Below are positions 52,201-60,823 of a DNA stretch of 64,000 nucleotides, in pieces. The notes below the pieces were generated by a model. That model did not search any database, was not told the origin of the DNA, and was given only the letters and a program-made list of their open reading frames with translations. Source of the DNA: Bacteroidota bacterium (GTDB lineage: Bacteria; Bacteroidota; Bacteroidia; Bacteroidales; SZUA-534); contig QKGS01000067.1 in NCBI GenBank assembly GCA_003250355.1, forward strand, positions 124,001 through 188,000, read 5' to 3'. Made by a program: the position numbers and the translations under genes. Every line of letters starts with the position of its first letter. Within the stretch, counting starts at the first letter, position 1.

Positions 52201-54444
52201 TGTATTTTGTATTGCACTAATTGCGGCAGGCATTTTATCATTTAAACTACCAATTAAAGAACCATTGGCTAAGTTTGTATCTGCACTATACCAGCTCAAT
52301 ACCGATTCTTCAGTTATTGGATTAATAACAATTAACTTGCTGGTTTGAGATGTTGAGTAATCTGAGCATAAATTCAGAGCCTTAACACGCCAATAAAATA
52401 TACCCGATGACAGTAATTTGTAACTTGTTTGATTATTGGTTGTTTGTATGCTATATATAATATTGTTAAAACCAATGTCTGTAGATATCTCAAGTTTATA
52501 ATTAAATGCTTCGCCACTGGTTGACCATGAAAAGTTAATGCTATCATTTATCAAATAATATGAATAGTTTGAAGGATTATTCAAAAGAGGTTTGTCAGGT
52601 AATGGCAATGTTGAAAAAACAGATATGTTATGAGTTATACTATCGGTACAGCCATTAGATAATTCAATCGAATGAGTTACATTATAATAGCCTTCTTGAA
52701 TATATGTATAAATTGGGTCTTTGATTTGTGAAAAATCTTGGTTTCCAAAGTTCCAGTAATATTTATACACAGTCTCCGGAATTTGAGAGTTGTCAAAGAA
52801 TTTAATATTTGATGCTACACAATGAACATTACCATTTTCTATATAAAAATTTGCATCAGGACTATGTTTGACTATAATTGAGTCGCTATAGAAATTATTA
52901 CAACCTATTTGTGACGTAGCAGTTAAAGTTACCTTATAAGAACCTGCAATGGGGTAAGCTAATTCCGGAGAAGAGTCATTTGATTGAAGCCCATTGCCGA
53001 AATCCCAATGGTATGTTGAAATATAATCAGGTAATATAATAGTACTTTTATTTATAAATTTTGTAGCAGAGCCGTAACAAACAGTATCGAATGTAAAAAG
53101 TACAGTTGGCGATTGTCCTGAGATTGATACAGATATAGAATCACGTAATTTGCAACCTCGCATATTTGATACTTCTACCCAATAATCTCCTGCGCTCAAT
53201 ACATTAATATAATCGATGTTAGCTCCGGTATTCCATAGCCAGTTTTTTATATCGCTTGTTTTTTCAATAAGTGTAATAGCTTCGCCATTGCAAACGGAAC
53301 GGTCAGCGCCAAGGGTATTTTTTAAAGAAAAACTATCGATAACTACGCATAATGTATCAGACAGTATATAATATCCATTACTATCAGTTACTCTAACTGA
53401 ATATTTGCCGGCTTTAAAAATACTTAAGCTGTCTGTTGTTGATATGCCTCCTTGCCACTGGTAGTTATATGTGTTTCCTAATTTAGTATTCCATATGATA
53501 GTGTCATTTAAACAAATAGTAGTGTCATTTAAATTGTTTATTTGTGGGTATGTTACAGTTATAAAGTCTGAGCTTTCGAATCCGAATATATCGGTTACTG
53601 TAACAGAATAAGTTCCACTTTTGTTAACTGTAATCTCAGAATTGGTTTCGCCGTTACTCCAAATATAGTTTGTAAACCTGGGATTATTTGCAGATATTGT
53701 TGTACCTGAAAAGCCATAGTCGATGTTAATATCAGCCCCTAAATTAACAGGTGGTGAATACTTATTGCGCAAATAGCTGAAGAAATCGGTTTTTGATCCT
53801 TCATTTGGAATGCTATTGAAAATAATCATCTCAAATAACTGTCCGTTAAATGCCTGAGTACTGCCTGAATGTGCTCCAATTGAGTATTTTCCTGAATTAA
53901 AAGAACGATTTGTACCTAGGTCATATTCTGTATTGCCAATATATGCTTTTGCGCCGGTTGCATCTTCCGATTTTTGAGCCAATAGCATATAATATCCGGT
54001 GGTTGGATCGCCAAACAACACTCTCAGCGAACTGTTTGAATTAAACCTCATTTCAAAGTCATCGGGTCGTATACATAAACCATTTTCACCACTTAAATCA
54101 AATATTCTTGAAAATGAAGGGATTGCATCTATTTTAAATACAACTAGAAATGCTGAAGGAGAATAAACAGAGTCAATTAAAAAAAAATCATTTACTCCAT
54201 CGAATTTAATTGCCGGATAGCTATTTAATGCATTTGTAGTTATAGTTGGTTGATTTGATGATGTATTTTGTGTGGCGCTTATTATGTTGCCCTTCTTTGT
54301 ATTATATAAATTTTTCACTTTGCCGCTAACAATATTAACCGAATCGGCACGATACCACATTTTAACAATTGTACTATCAATATTTTGGGTATATGCAGAA
54401 CAGTATAAGAGTATGGCTGATATTAAAAAGATAATGTTTTTCAT
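49252..54444 (-). CDS. T9SS-exported PKD/LamG-like surface protein with internal duplication
   Basis: 1730 residues. A signal peptide (MKNIIFLISAILLYCSAYTQ) leads to a LamG-like domain with an Ig-like tail (about 25-305) and further Ig/PKD-type domains. An FN3-like segment lies near 615-700, and a second LamG-like plus Ig-like module at about 714-985. PKD-type domains follow (YYWNFNDST and similar, about 985-1500), then a CARDB-like beta domain (about 1520-1640) and the T9SS type A tail (PYPNPANGFITSEYII, 1649-1730). It is probably a cell-surface adhesin or glycan-binding protein. A promoter box lies at 54465-54472. It is convergent with nothing and divergent from the polysaccharide export locus. 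Domain boundaries are by eye. Confidence 0.88.
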   Translation of the reverse strand: MKNIIFLISAILLYCSAYTQNIDSTIVKMWYRADSVNIVSGKVKNLYNTKKGNIISATQNTSSNQPTITTNALNSYPAIKFDGVNDFFLIDSVYSPSAFLVVFKIDAIPSFSRIFDLSGENGLCIRPDDFEMRFNSNSSLRVLFGDPTTGYYMLLAQKSEDATGAKAYIGNTEYDLGTNRSFNSGKYSIGAHSGSTQAFNGQLFEMIIFNSIPNEGSKTDFFSYLRNKYSPPVNLGADINIDYGFSGTTISANNPRFTNYIWSNGETNSEITVNKSGTYSVTVTDIFGFESSDFITVTYPQINNLNDTTICLNDTIIWNTKLGNTYNYQWQGGISTTDSLSIFKAGKYSVRVTDSNGYYILSDTLCVVIDSFSLKNTLGADRSVCNGEAITLIEKTSDIKNWLWNTGANIDYINVLSAGDYWVEVSNMRGCKLRDSISVSISGQSPTVLFTFDTVCYGSATKFINKSTIILPDYISTYHWDFGNGLQSNDSSPELAYPIAGSYKVTLTATSQIGCNNFYSDSIIVKHSPDANFYIENGNVHCVASNIKFFDNSQIPETVYKYYWNFGNQDFSQIKDPIYTYIQEGYYNVTHSIELSNGCTDSITHNISVFSTLPLPDKPLLNNPSNYSYYLINDSINFSWSTSGEAFNYKLEISTDIGFNNIIYSIQTTNNQTSYKLLSSGIFYWRVKALNLCSDYSTSQTSKLIVINPITEESVLSWYSADTNLANGSLIGSLNDKMPAAISAIQNTTTNRPVIKTNALNGYPSINFDGINDFLTIDSAYSPSAFLIIIKIDSLPAFSRIFDYSGENGLSLKLDDFEMRFNSNSSLRTLFGDPTTGYYMILAQKSKGTTGAKAYIGNTEYELGINRTFNSGQYTIGAHSSGTQGFKGQLFEMLIFKDNPPEEVRNNLFGYFRQKYAPALNLGADINIAYGFSDTSISAYKPWFKSYIWNTGSTDSLININKSGTYSVTVTDIFGFQSSDTIKVTLTEPTQLSDTTICWGDTIIWNTNLTGNYLYQWSTTQTTPSIKISQGGNYRVKITDTLGNNWYSDTITITVDNFPNIVSLGNDTTLCQGNRLYLQNGRESAVSFLWSDNTTQNNIILQNTGEYSVTATNSLGCIANDTISITINGIAPQVDFAAANLCFNDTVQFTNLSLAPEGYSIISQTWNFGNSEISNQENPQYSYISAGNYNVELKVTSNNDCSNSYINSIQIYNLPQVYAAPPATCSYALTQMADLSISTDGAITQWLWTFPNDSISTEQNPAYTFTSDGENYVTLNVITQYGCKGTGNLTVLTKTGPNTNFYHSPACYLKQVYFTDQTESFLNLPLYYEWYINDSLFSYVNNPSITFPDTGTYTIKLKTTQTSNLCSGKTEKTIKVYRNPVAAFDVQQYCKEQKKALTENSYSLDSDLTQWLWKIDSIGYLTNKNPEISFSDEGNYNTTLTVTDENGCNDTSLNIIIVHPVPVVDFEATPKKGAIPLNVKFTNYTSGAETYYWNFNDSTESQEYEPVHIFNNEKSYNVLLKATSENGCSDSTIKVVRGINAFIDLAILSVSAEINNGYLSISAILQNRGTLDMDNIDIKYHTNLTGRFKEIIKDTIYSGQTYIYEFATKLELNEYDILDYVCVQILLPSTADNVPTDNEKCVVFTKSFKPAQPYPNPANGFITSEYIIPFKGNVKIWLIDAIGKNTKVLYENVSEAGYNRHTFDIQTVKPGLYQYMIEYDGNIVTYPIII
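51490..52305 (-). repeat. Second copy of the LamG-like/Ig-like module
   Basis: Encodes about residues 714-985. It repeats residues 25-305 almost colinearly: both contain FEMRFNSNSSLR, FGDPTTGYYM, GAKAYIGNTEY, and SGTYSVTVTDIFGF. The first copy lies at about 53545-54375. Confidence 0.85.
53545..54375 (-). repeat. First copy of the LamG-like/Ig-like module
   Basis: Encodes about residues 25-305. Partner of the module at 51490-52305; nucleotide differences are spread throughout, so the duplication is not very recent. Confidence 0.85.
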
Positions 54445-54464
54445 ATAACAGTAATTATTTAATA

Positions 54465-54472
54465 CAAATATA
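54465..54472 (-). promoter_or_regulatory. Promoter -7 box of the PKD surface protein gene
   Basis: TATATTTG on the minus strand matches TAnnTTTG, 20 bases before the ATG at 54444. Confidence 0.65.
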
Positions 54473-54581
54473 CAATATTAAAGATTGTACCTATTATAGA
54501 TTAGTAAAGAGCATAGTATTGTTTATCAAATTGATGAGATTATCATATTTATGCTGTTTAAAGTTTTAATGATATAAATCT

Positions 54582-54589
54582 TATATTTG
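54582..54589 (+). promoter_or_regulatory. Promoter -7 box of the ABC permease gene
   Basis: TATATTTG matches TAnnTTTG and ends 18 bases before the ATG at 54608. It covers the TTG at 54587, which therefore cannot be the start codon. Confidence 0.65.
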
Positions 54590-54607
54590 AGCGAAAAAGA
54601 ATATTAT

Positions 54608-55450
54608 ATGGATAAAAAAATATATCAGGTAATTACCCCTAAGCGGCATTTGCTGAGTCTTAATCTTAAAGAATTATTCTATTACAAAGATTTGTTATGG
54701 CTTTTTGTACGTCGCGATTTTGTTTCTGTTTACAAACAAACAATACTTGGTCCAATATGGTTTTTTATACAGCCGGTATTGTCGTCGCTAGTATTTTTTG
54801 TGGTATTTAATAAATTCGGTAAAATTCCAACTGATGGGATTCCCCCTTTCCTATTTTATATGGCAGGCTTAACTGCTTGGAACTATTTTTCAACATGCCT
54901 TACTACTACCAGTGGTGTATTTGTGGGCAATGCAGGTATTTTTGGCAAGGTATATTTTCCAAGGTTAATTACTCCTATTTCAATTGTAATATCAAACCTC
55001 ATCAAATTTGGAATACAATTTGCACTTTTTATAATTATATATCTATACTATTTTTTTATAGGTTATAATGTATCAATTAATTATGCTGTATTGCTGTTGC
55101 CTATAATGATTTTTATAATTGCTGGTTTAGGACTTGGTTTTGGATTAGTATTTTCTGCATTAACAACAAAATATCGCGATTTGACCTTTTTATTAACTTT
55201 TGGAGTTCAATTATTTATGTATGCAACTCCGGTAATTTACCCACTCTCAGAAGTGCCTGTCAAATTTCAGAATGTAATAAAGTTAAACCCTATGACAAGT
55301 GTTATTGAAACTTTCAAAACAGCCTTTTTTGGAACAACACCTGTTGATTGGCTTTCGCTTGCATACAGTTTTGGATTTATGTCTATTTTAGTATTTATAG
55401 GAATCATTATTTTTAACAGAACAGAGCAGAATTTTATGGATACAGTTTAG
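54608..55450 (+). CDS. ABC transporter permease for polysaccharide export (Wzm-like)
   Basis: 280 residues from the ATG at 54608 (MDKKIYQVITPKRHLLSLN). The ABC-2 polysaccharide exporter pattern is clear: LFVRRDFVSVYKQTILGPIW, then about six transmembrane helices, TTKYRDLTFLLTF, and LNPMTSVIETFKTAFFG near the C-terminus. With the ATPase at 57065 it would move a lipid-linked glycan across the inner membrane. It is the first gene of the export locus; a RecG/AlbA-type regulator gene separates it from its ATPase partner. Confidence 0.93.
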   Translation: MDKKIYQVITPKRHLLSLNLKELFYYKDLLWLFVRRDFVSVYKQTILGPIWFFIQPVLSSLVFFVVFNKFGKIPTDGIPPFLFYMAGLTAWNYFSTCLTTTSGVFVGNAGIFGKVYFPRLITPISIVISNLIKFGIQFALFIIIYLYYFFIGYNVSINYAVLLLPIMIFIIAGLGLGFGLVFSALTTKYRDLTFLLTFGVQLFMYATPVIYPLSEVPVKFQNVIKLNPMTSVIETFKTAFFGTTPVDWLSLAYSFGFMSILVFIGIIIFNRTEQNFMDTV

Positions 55451-55509
55451 GTATCTAGGTTTATTAATATTTGAATAATTAGAGCAATAAGGTCAAAAAG
55501 ATATATTCT

Positions 55510-56937
55510 ATGCTTAACAAGAAAATTATAGAAATAATTTCGAAAGGCGAAGGTATTACTGTAGAGTTTAAAAAAGCAGAAAATGAATTACCTGACAATC
55601 TTTTTGAAACCATTTGTGCCTTTTTAAACAGGAATGGAGGTATTATATTGCTTGGAGTGGAAGATAATGGTAATATTTCGGGAATAAATAATAGTATTGC
55701 AAAAAAACTATGTCAACAGATTTCAAATCTCAGCAATAATCCACAAAAGTTATTTCCTTCATTTTTAATAGAACCTAAAATACACGAAATAAAAAACAAA
55801 ATTATAATTTCTATTTATGTGCCAATATCTTCTCAAGTACATAAATGCAACAATAAAATTTTTGACCGCAGTTCAGATGGTGATTTTGAAGTAAAAAACG
55901 ATAATCATATAAAACAGATTTATATCCGAAAATCATCAGAATACAGTGAAAATAAGATCTACCCTTTTTTATTTGAAAGTGATTTTGCAGATGGCATAGT
56001 TGATCGTGTTCGCAAAATAATAAAAATTAATCGCCCTAATCACCCTTGGAATGAACTTACAAATATTGAGTTTTTTAAAATATCAGGTTTATATAGAAGG
56101 GATATAGCTTCAGGGAATGAAGGTTTTACTATGGCAGCTTTGCTATTATTCGGAAAGCCTGAAATTATAAGTAGTGCTATTCCTCACTATAAAATTGACG
56201 CATTACTGAAAATAGATAATACCGACAGATACGATGACCGTGATAATATACGCTGCAATCTTATTGAAGCGTATGACAGATTGATGGCATTCGTAAACAA
56301 GCATTTGCCTGATAAATTTCATTTGCAGGGAGATCAGCGAATTTCACTAAGAGATAAAATATTTAGAGAATTAATAGCCAATTTACTTATACATAGAGAA
56401 TATACGAATGCCTTTCCTACAACTTTTGTTATTTGCAAAAATAGAGTTGAAAGTAAAAATGCCAATAGGCCCCACCATTGGGGTGAATTAAAACCTGGTA
56501 ATTTTGAAGCCTTCCCTAAAAATCCTCATATTGGGCAAATTTTTACCCAAATGGGCAGATCGGAAGAATTAGGGACAGGTATTAATAATATATTCAAATA
56601 TAACCGGATATATTCCGGAACCGATAATAATATTTTTAGAGAAGAAGATGTATTTATAACTATTGTCCCTTTAAGTTTATTTGACAATACTGTTTCACAT
56701 AAGAATGACACTTTAAATGACACTTTAAATGACACTTTAAATGACACTTTAAACAAACGCCAAATAACAATTTTAGGCATAATTAAGAAAACCCCTTCGG
56801 TTACAGGAATAGAGTTGGCAAATAAATGTGATGTTAGTGTTGAAACCATTAGGAGAGATATGGCTTTGCTGCAAGAAGCCAAGCGAATTATCCGTATGGG
56901 CAGTAAAAAATCTGGTTATTGGAAATTAATAGAATAA
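55510..56937 (+). CDS. AlbA/Schlafen-type ATPase-HTH regulator with variable repeat
   Basis: 475 residues. The AlbA_2 (Schlafen-type) nucleic-acid-binding domain begins GEGITVEFKKAENELPDN and contains FLNRNGGIILLGVEDNG. A RecG-like C-terminal ATPase region follows (FRELIANLLIHREYT and MGRSEELGTGINNI). The linker consists of four NDTL units encoded by 12-bp repeats. The C-terminus is a winged helix (IKKTPSVTGIELANKCDVSV and ETIRRDMALLQE). Such proteins probably regulate transcription, but the targets are unknown. Nothing in it belongs to glycan export, yet it sits between the permease and ATPase genes of the exporter; the ATPase has its own promoter. Confidence 0.85.
   Translation: MLNKKIIEIISKGEGITVEFKKAENELPDNLFETICAFLNRNGGIILLGVEDNGNISGINNSIAKKLCQQISNLSNNPQKLFPSFLIEPKIHEIKNKIIISIYVPISSQVHKCNNKIFDRSSDGDFEVKNDNHIKQIYIRKSSEYSENKIYPFLFESDFADGIVDRVRKIIKINRPNHPWNELTNIEFFKISGLYRRDIASGNEGFTMAALLLFGKPEIISSAIPHYKIDALLKIDNTDRYDDRDNIRCNLIEAYDRLMAFVNKHLPDKFHLQGDQRISLRDKIFRELIANLLIHREYTNAFPTTFVICKNRVESKNANRPHHWGELKPGNFEAFPKNPHIGQIFTQMGRSEELGTGINNIFKYNRIYSGTDNNIFREEDVFITIVPLSLFDNTVSHKNDTLNDTLNDTLNDTLNKRQITILGIIKKTPSVTGIELANKCDVSVETIRRDMALLQEAKRIIRMGSKKSGYWKLIE
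56707..56754 (+). repeat. Four tandem 12-bp repeats (NDTL coding)
   Basis: The unit GACACTTTAAAT occurs at 56707, 56719, 56731 and 56743, the last with a final C instead of T. Because 12 is a multiple of three, copy-number changes keep the frame and alter only the linker length. Confidence 0.95.
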
Positions 56938-56971
56938 AATGGGGTACTTTTTAACCTAAAGCTTACTTAAA

Positions 56972-57002
56972 TTGAGACTTATAAAATATAAATATACATT
57001 TG
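56972..57002 (+). promoter_or_regulatory. Promoter of the Wzt-like ATPase gene
   Basis: A TTG at 56972-56974, exactly 20 bases of spacing, and TACATTTG at 56995-57002 fit the Bacteroidota -33/-7 arrangement well. The -7 box ends 62 bases before the ATG at 57065. Confidence 0.75.
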
Positions 57003-57064
57003 CGTTCAAAGAAAACTTAAAAACCAAATTCAATAAAAAATAACATACCATTAGCAACCTAATA

Positions 57065-58336
57065 ATGAGCAATATATTAGAAATAGAAAACCTGAGTAAA
57101 CAATACCGCCTTGGAACCGTAGGGACAGGCACCTTAGGGCACGATTTAAACCGGTGGTGGCATCGTGTACGAGGTAAAGATGACCCATATTTAAAAATTG
57201 GAGAAACTAACGATCGTAGTATAAAGGGCAACTCAGAATATGTGTGGGCTTTGAAAGATATTAATCTGACAATAAATGAAGGCGAAGTTTTAGGAATTAT
57301 TGGAAAAAACGGAGCCGGGAAATCTACATTACTTAAAATACTTTCAAAAGTAACAGGTCCTACTACCGGTACAGTAAAGGCATATGGTCGAATAGCAAGT
57401 TTACTGGAAGTGGGAACTGGATTTCATCCTGAATTGAGTGGCAGAGAAAATATATACCTTAATGGGGCAATATTAGGGATGCGGAAGCACGAAATTACAC
57501 GTAAGTTCGATGAAATAGTTGACTTTGCCGGAGTAGAGCGGTATATTGACACCCCTGTAAAACGTTATAGCAGCGGAATGTACGTACGTTTGGCTTTTGC
57601 TGTGGCTGCACACTTAGAACCGGAAATACTTGTTGTTGATGAAGTGTTAGCTGTAGGCGATGCTGACTTTCAGAAAAAAGCTATTGGCAAAATGAAAGAT
57701 GTAAGCAAGGGCGAAGGTAGAACTGTACTTTTTGTTAGTCATAATATGGGATCGATAAATTCATTATGTAAGAATTCGGTTTGGCTCGAAAACGGAAGAG
57801 TTAAAGAAATAGGTGAAAGTTCCCTTATTATTAATAATTATTTAAAAAATTATGGTGAAGCAAAATCGACAAGTGTAAATTGGAATAATGAAAATAGACC
57901 ACAAGATAGTTTTGCTGCATTAAATAGCATTAGATTAATTGATTCTGATATGAATTTAAAAGAACTCTTTTCGGTTGATGATAATTTTGGAATTGAAATA
58001 TGCTACGAACTAAAAAAAGAGACAAAAGGAGGTGCTAATTTTCTGTTATCAACTCAAGATGGAACTAAAGTTTTTCAATCGCTTGAAAATTCCAGTGAGA
58101 TATTTACTCCGGGCATATACAAAAGCATTTGTTGGTTTCCCAAAAATTTACTAAATGATGATAATTATATGATTACCGCTGCCATTACTACCCATAATCC
58201 CACACAAATACACTGCTCATACAATTTGTTTTTCGATGTTGTTGACAGTAAAAGTTCAATACTACGGGGAAACTATATGGGTAAAATGCATGGAGTAATA
58301 CGCCCTGCACTAAAATGGGAAACAAAAAGAATATAA
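57065..58336 (+). CDS. ABC transporter ATPase for polysaccharide export (Wzt-like)
   Basis: 423 residues. The ATPase domain has Walker A GIIGKNGAGKSTLLK, the signature RYSSGMYVRLAFAVA, and Walker B EILVVDEVLAVGD. An H-loop histidine lies in FVSHN. The C-terminal 160 residues form a Wzt-type beta-sandwich (about 265-423) of the kind that recognises the glycan end before export. The N-terminal loop between residues 17 and 57 is long, as in other O-antigen ATPases of this type. The FkbM-type methyltransferase downstream starts three bases after its stop, so they are co-transcribed. It should pair with the permease at 54608. Confidence 0.93.
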   Translation: MSNILEIENLSKQYRLGTVGTGTLGHDLNRWWHRVRGKDDPYLKIGETNDRSIKGNSEYVWALKDINLTINEGEVLGIIGKNGAGKSTLLKILSKVTGPTTGTVKAYGRIASLLEVGTGFHPELSGRENIYLNGAILGMRKHEITRKFDEIVDFAGVERYIDTPVKRYSSGMYVRLAFAVAAHLEPEILVVDEVLAVGDADFQKKAIGKMKDVSKGEGRTVLFVSHNMGSINSLCKNSVWLENGRVKEIGESSLIINNYLKNYGEAKSTSVNWNNENRPQDSFAALNSIRLIDSDMNLKELFSVDDNFGIEICYELKKETKGGANFLLSTQDGTKVFQSLENSSEIFTPGIYKSICWFPKNLLNDDNYMITAAITTHNPTQIHCSYNLFFDVVDSKSSILRGNYMGKMHGVIRPALKWETKRI

Positions 58337-58338
58337 CA

Positions 58339-59100
58339 ATGAAGCCATCAGAATCAAATTTTAAGAATCTTATATCGTTTATAAATAAAAACAAACAACT
58401 CTCAATAAATACTATCGTTGAAATAGGAGCAAGAGACTGTAACGAAACTCTGCTTTTTAATAATGCTTTTCCCAATGCTCAAATATTCAGTTTTGAATGT
58501 AATCCGGCTACTTTACCTGTTTGTAAAAAAAATATATCCGGCATAAAAAATATTAAGCTAATTGAAAAAGCAGTAAGCAATAAAAATGAAACCATAAAAT
58601 TTTATCCTATTGATCAGGAAAAAACCCAAACATCATGGGTCGATGGTAATCCGGGAGCATCGTCAGCTTTTAAAGCTTCAGATAAATATAATGTTGAAAA
58701 ATATATTCAAACCGAAATTACAGTAGAGGCTACTACAATTGAAAACTTATATACTCAGGAACAACTTAGCAGTATTGATGTTTTGTGGATGGATATTCAG
58801 GGTTCAGAACTTAATGCATTAAAAGGAGCAGTAGATAAAATTTCAGATATTAAACTTATTCATACCGAAGTAGAGTTTGCTGAAATATATCAGAACCAAC
58901 CTTTGTTTTGGGATATAAAAAAATATTTGGTTGACAATGGTTTTCTTCTTGTTAAATTTACCTCTTTCAGTACAACATCGGGTGATGCCGTTTTTATAAA
59001 CAAAAGGTATACAAAATCACTATTGCATACTATGAAATACACTATTAACAATAAACTGCTTTATCCGTTTTTATATTATAAAAAAAAGCTTTTTACATGA
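58339..59100 (+). CDS. FkbM family methyltransferase
   Basis: 253 residues from the ATG at 58339 (MKPSESNFKNLISFINKNKQ); an ATG at 58315 is possible and would overlap the ATPase gene. The SAM-binding core shows TIVEIGARDCNETLLF near residue 27 and the FkbM signature VLWMDIQGSELNALKGA near 150. These enzymes put methyl groups on sugar hydroxyls; a glycan of this locus is a likely substrate. The stop codon overlaps the next start in ATGA. Confidence 0.85.
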   Translation: MKPSESNFKNLISFINKNKQLSINTIVEIGARDCNETLLFNNAFPNAQIFSFECNPATLPVCKKNISGIKNIKLIEKAVSNKNETIKFYPIDQEKTQTSWVDGNPGASSAFKASDKYNVEKYIQTEITVEATTIENLYTQEQLSSIDVLWMDIQGSELNALKGAVDKISDIKLIHTEVEFAEIYQNQPLFWDIKKYLVDNGFLLVKFTSFSTTSGDAVFINKRYTKSLLHTMKYTINNKLLYPFLYYKKKLFT

Positions 59101-60032
59101 GACAGTTTATAAACCAAATAAAATGCATATTAAAAATACCCAAAAATTTTTCAATTATTGATTTTCTAATTTATAAGATAAAAAACAAATTAGAACTTCC
59201 TTTTTCAAAAGATAAGTATTTCAAAATATACAAATATTACAAATTGAATCAGTATACAATTACTGCCGATAATATTCCTGTTGATATTGCAATTTGTTGT
59301 ATTAAGAAAGATGTAGATATTCTCCCATATTGTATTAATGGGTTACGAAAATACATAAATCATAAAATAAGTAACATATATATAATTGCACCTGCCAACG
59401 ATGAAATTATTAATATTTGCAATGAACTCAACCTTACTTTTGTTAATGAGAATAAGTGCATAGGTATTAAAAAAAGCGACATAAGCTATACTGTAAATAA
59501 AAAAGATAGGTCAGGGTGGCTTTTTCAACAGCTTCTAAAACTACACGTTGATAAAATATGTACAGAACAAAATATATTTGTAATTGATGCCGACACTATA
59601 TTGACTAAACCCAAAACTTTAATATCAAATAATAAAACATATTTCGATTTCTCCGATGAATACCATATACCATACTTTAAAACTATTAACAAACTTATAG
59701 ACAGAATTAAACCTTTGCCTGTAAGCTTTGTTGCTCACATGATGGTATTTAATAAAAGTGTTTTAGAACAAATGAGAAATGATGTTGAAAATTGCACAAA
59801 ACAAAACTTTATATCTGCAATAATTAAAGAAATTGACACAAATGAAAACTCATTTTTTTCGGAATTTGAATTGTATGGCAATTATTTCTATACTGTTAAA
59901 TATAAAGAATCGGCACTTCGTTACTGGTTTAATATCTCATTGAAAACAGATGATTTGAAGAGTATTGAAGAAGTAATTAAAGCAAATAACAATGTAGTTA
60001 ATTCAATTTCCTTTCATTCATACAATAATTAA
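59097..60032 (+). CDS. DUF6492-type putative glycosyltransferase
   Basis: 311 residues. After a short N-terminal helical region the core reads VDIAICCIKKDVDILPYCI, then RSGWLFQQLLKL and the DxD FVIDADTIL near residue 162, followed by a short H-rich segment SFVAHMMVF. This is the layout of the DUF6492 family, which resembles GT-A glycosyltransferases though no activity is known to me. Start codon ATG overlaps the stop of the FkbM gene. Within a glycan locus, a glycosyltransferase role is likely but inferred from context and the DADT motif. Confidence 0.75.
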   Translation: MRQFINQIKCILKIPKNFSIIDFLIYKIKNKLELPFSKDKYFKIYKYYKLNQYTITADNIPVDIAICCIKKDVDILPYCINGLRKYINHKISNIYIIAPANDEIINICNELNLTFVNENKCIGIKKSDISYTVNKKDRSGWLFQQLLKLHVDKICTEQNIFVIDADTILTKPKTLISNNKTYFDFSDEYHIPYFKTINKLIDRIKPLPVSFVAHMMVFNKSVLEQMRNDVENCTKQNFISAIIKEIDTNENSFFSEFELYGNYFYTVKYKESALRYWFNISLKTDDLKSIEEVIKANNNVVNSISFHSYNN

Positions 60033-60037
60033 TAAAC

Positions 60038-60823
60038 ATGATTGAAGTTAAACTTAACGGCAGATTAGGGAATCAATTATTTCAATACGCTTTTGCACAT
60101 AATGCAGCAAATCGTTTGAAAACTCAATTTGTTTTAGGTGAAGAAAAAAATAAATATGCTTTAAAATACTTCAACTTGAATGGGATAAATAAAAAATGTA
60201 ATGATAGATTATTATCTTCTTTTTCAGAAGAAAATTATAAGACCATTCAGGAAGATAACTTGCAAGTATCAGATAATAGTATTTACGAAGGTTTCTATCA
60301 ATCGGTAATATATTTCAGGGAAAGTGAAAAACAATTAAAAAATATTACAATCAAACTTAAATATCGGTTGCAATTCTATTACTATTTTAAAAAGCACCTG
60401 TTTAACCCTTATATAGCTGTACACGTAAGAAAAACTGACTATGTAAATATTGGACAAAAAACCGGAAGCCCGCAAGATTTATCGTTGCCTAAAGAATATT
60501 TTGTAAAATGTTTTGACGCAATAGATAATTTAATTAAATACAAAATCATATTTGTATCGGACGATATAAACTGGGCAAGAAAAAACTTTATAGAGTATGA
60601 TAATGCCATATTTATGAGTAGTTCGGAAATAAATGATTTTCAGGTTTTACTTCATGCTAAGAAACTAATTATTGCAAACAGCTCTTTCTCATGGTGGGCA
60701 GCTTTCTTAAACAAAAAATGTAATGCTGTATTTGCCCCCAAATACTGGATGGGATATAATTTAAAAATATGGAAACCTCACAACAAAATATTTGAAACAC
60801 TGAATTGGAAAATTATAGATTAA
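60038..60823 (+). CDS. Alpha-1,2-fucosyltransferase (family GT11)
   Basis: 261 residues. The GT11 motifs are all present: GRLGNQLFQYAFAHNAA near the N-terminus, AVHVRKTDYVN (the HxRxxDY motif) near residue 128, and LIIANSSFSWWAAFLN near 210. It transfers fucose from GDP-fucose to a galactose or similar residue of the exported glycan, so GDP-fucose synthesis genes should exist elsewhere in the genome. Its stop codon TAA directly abuts the ATG of the next gene. Confidence 0.93.
   Translation: MIEVKLNGRLGNQLFQYAFAHNAANRLKTQFVLGEEKNKYALKYFNLNGINKKCNDRLLSSFSEENYKTIQEDNLQVSDNSIYEGFYQSVIYFRESEKQLKNITIKLKYRLQFYYYFKKHLFNPYIAVHVRKTDYVNIGQKTGSPQDLSLPKEYFVKCFDAIDNLIKYKIIFVSDDINWARKNFIEYDNAIFMSSSEINDFQVLLHAKKLIIANSSFSWWAAFLNKKCNAVFAPKYWMGYNLKIWKPHNKIFETLNWKIID

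Noticed and set aside
54587-54607. TTG start of the Wzm-like gene
   Set aside because: The TTG is part of the TATATTTG promoter box; the ATG at 54608 gives the usual N-terminus.
56707-56754. CRISPR-like array
   Set aside because: Direct 12-bp repeats with no spacers, entirely inside a coding frame.
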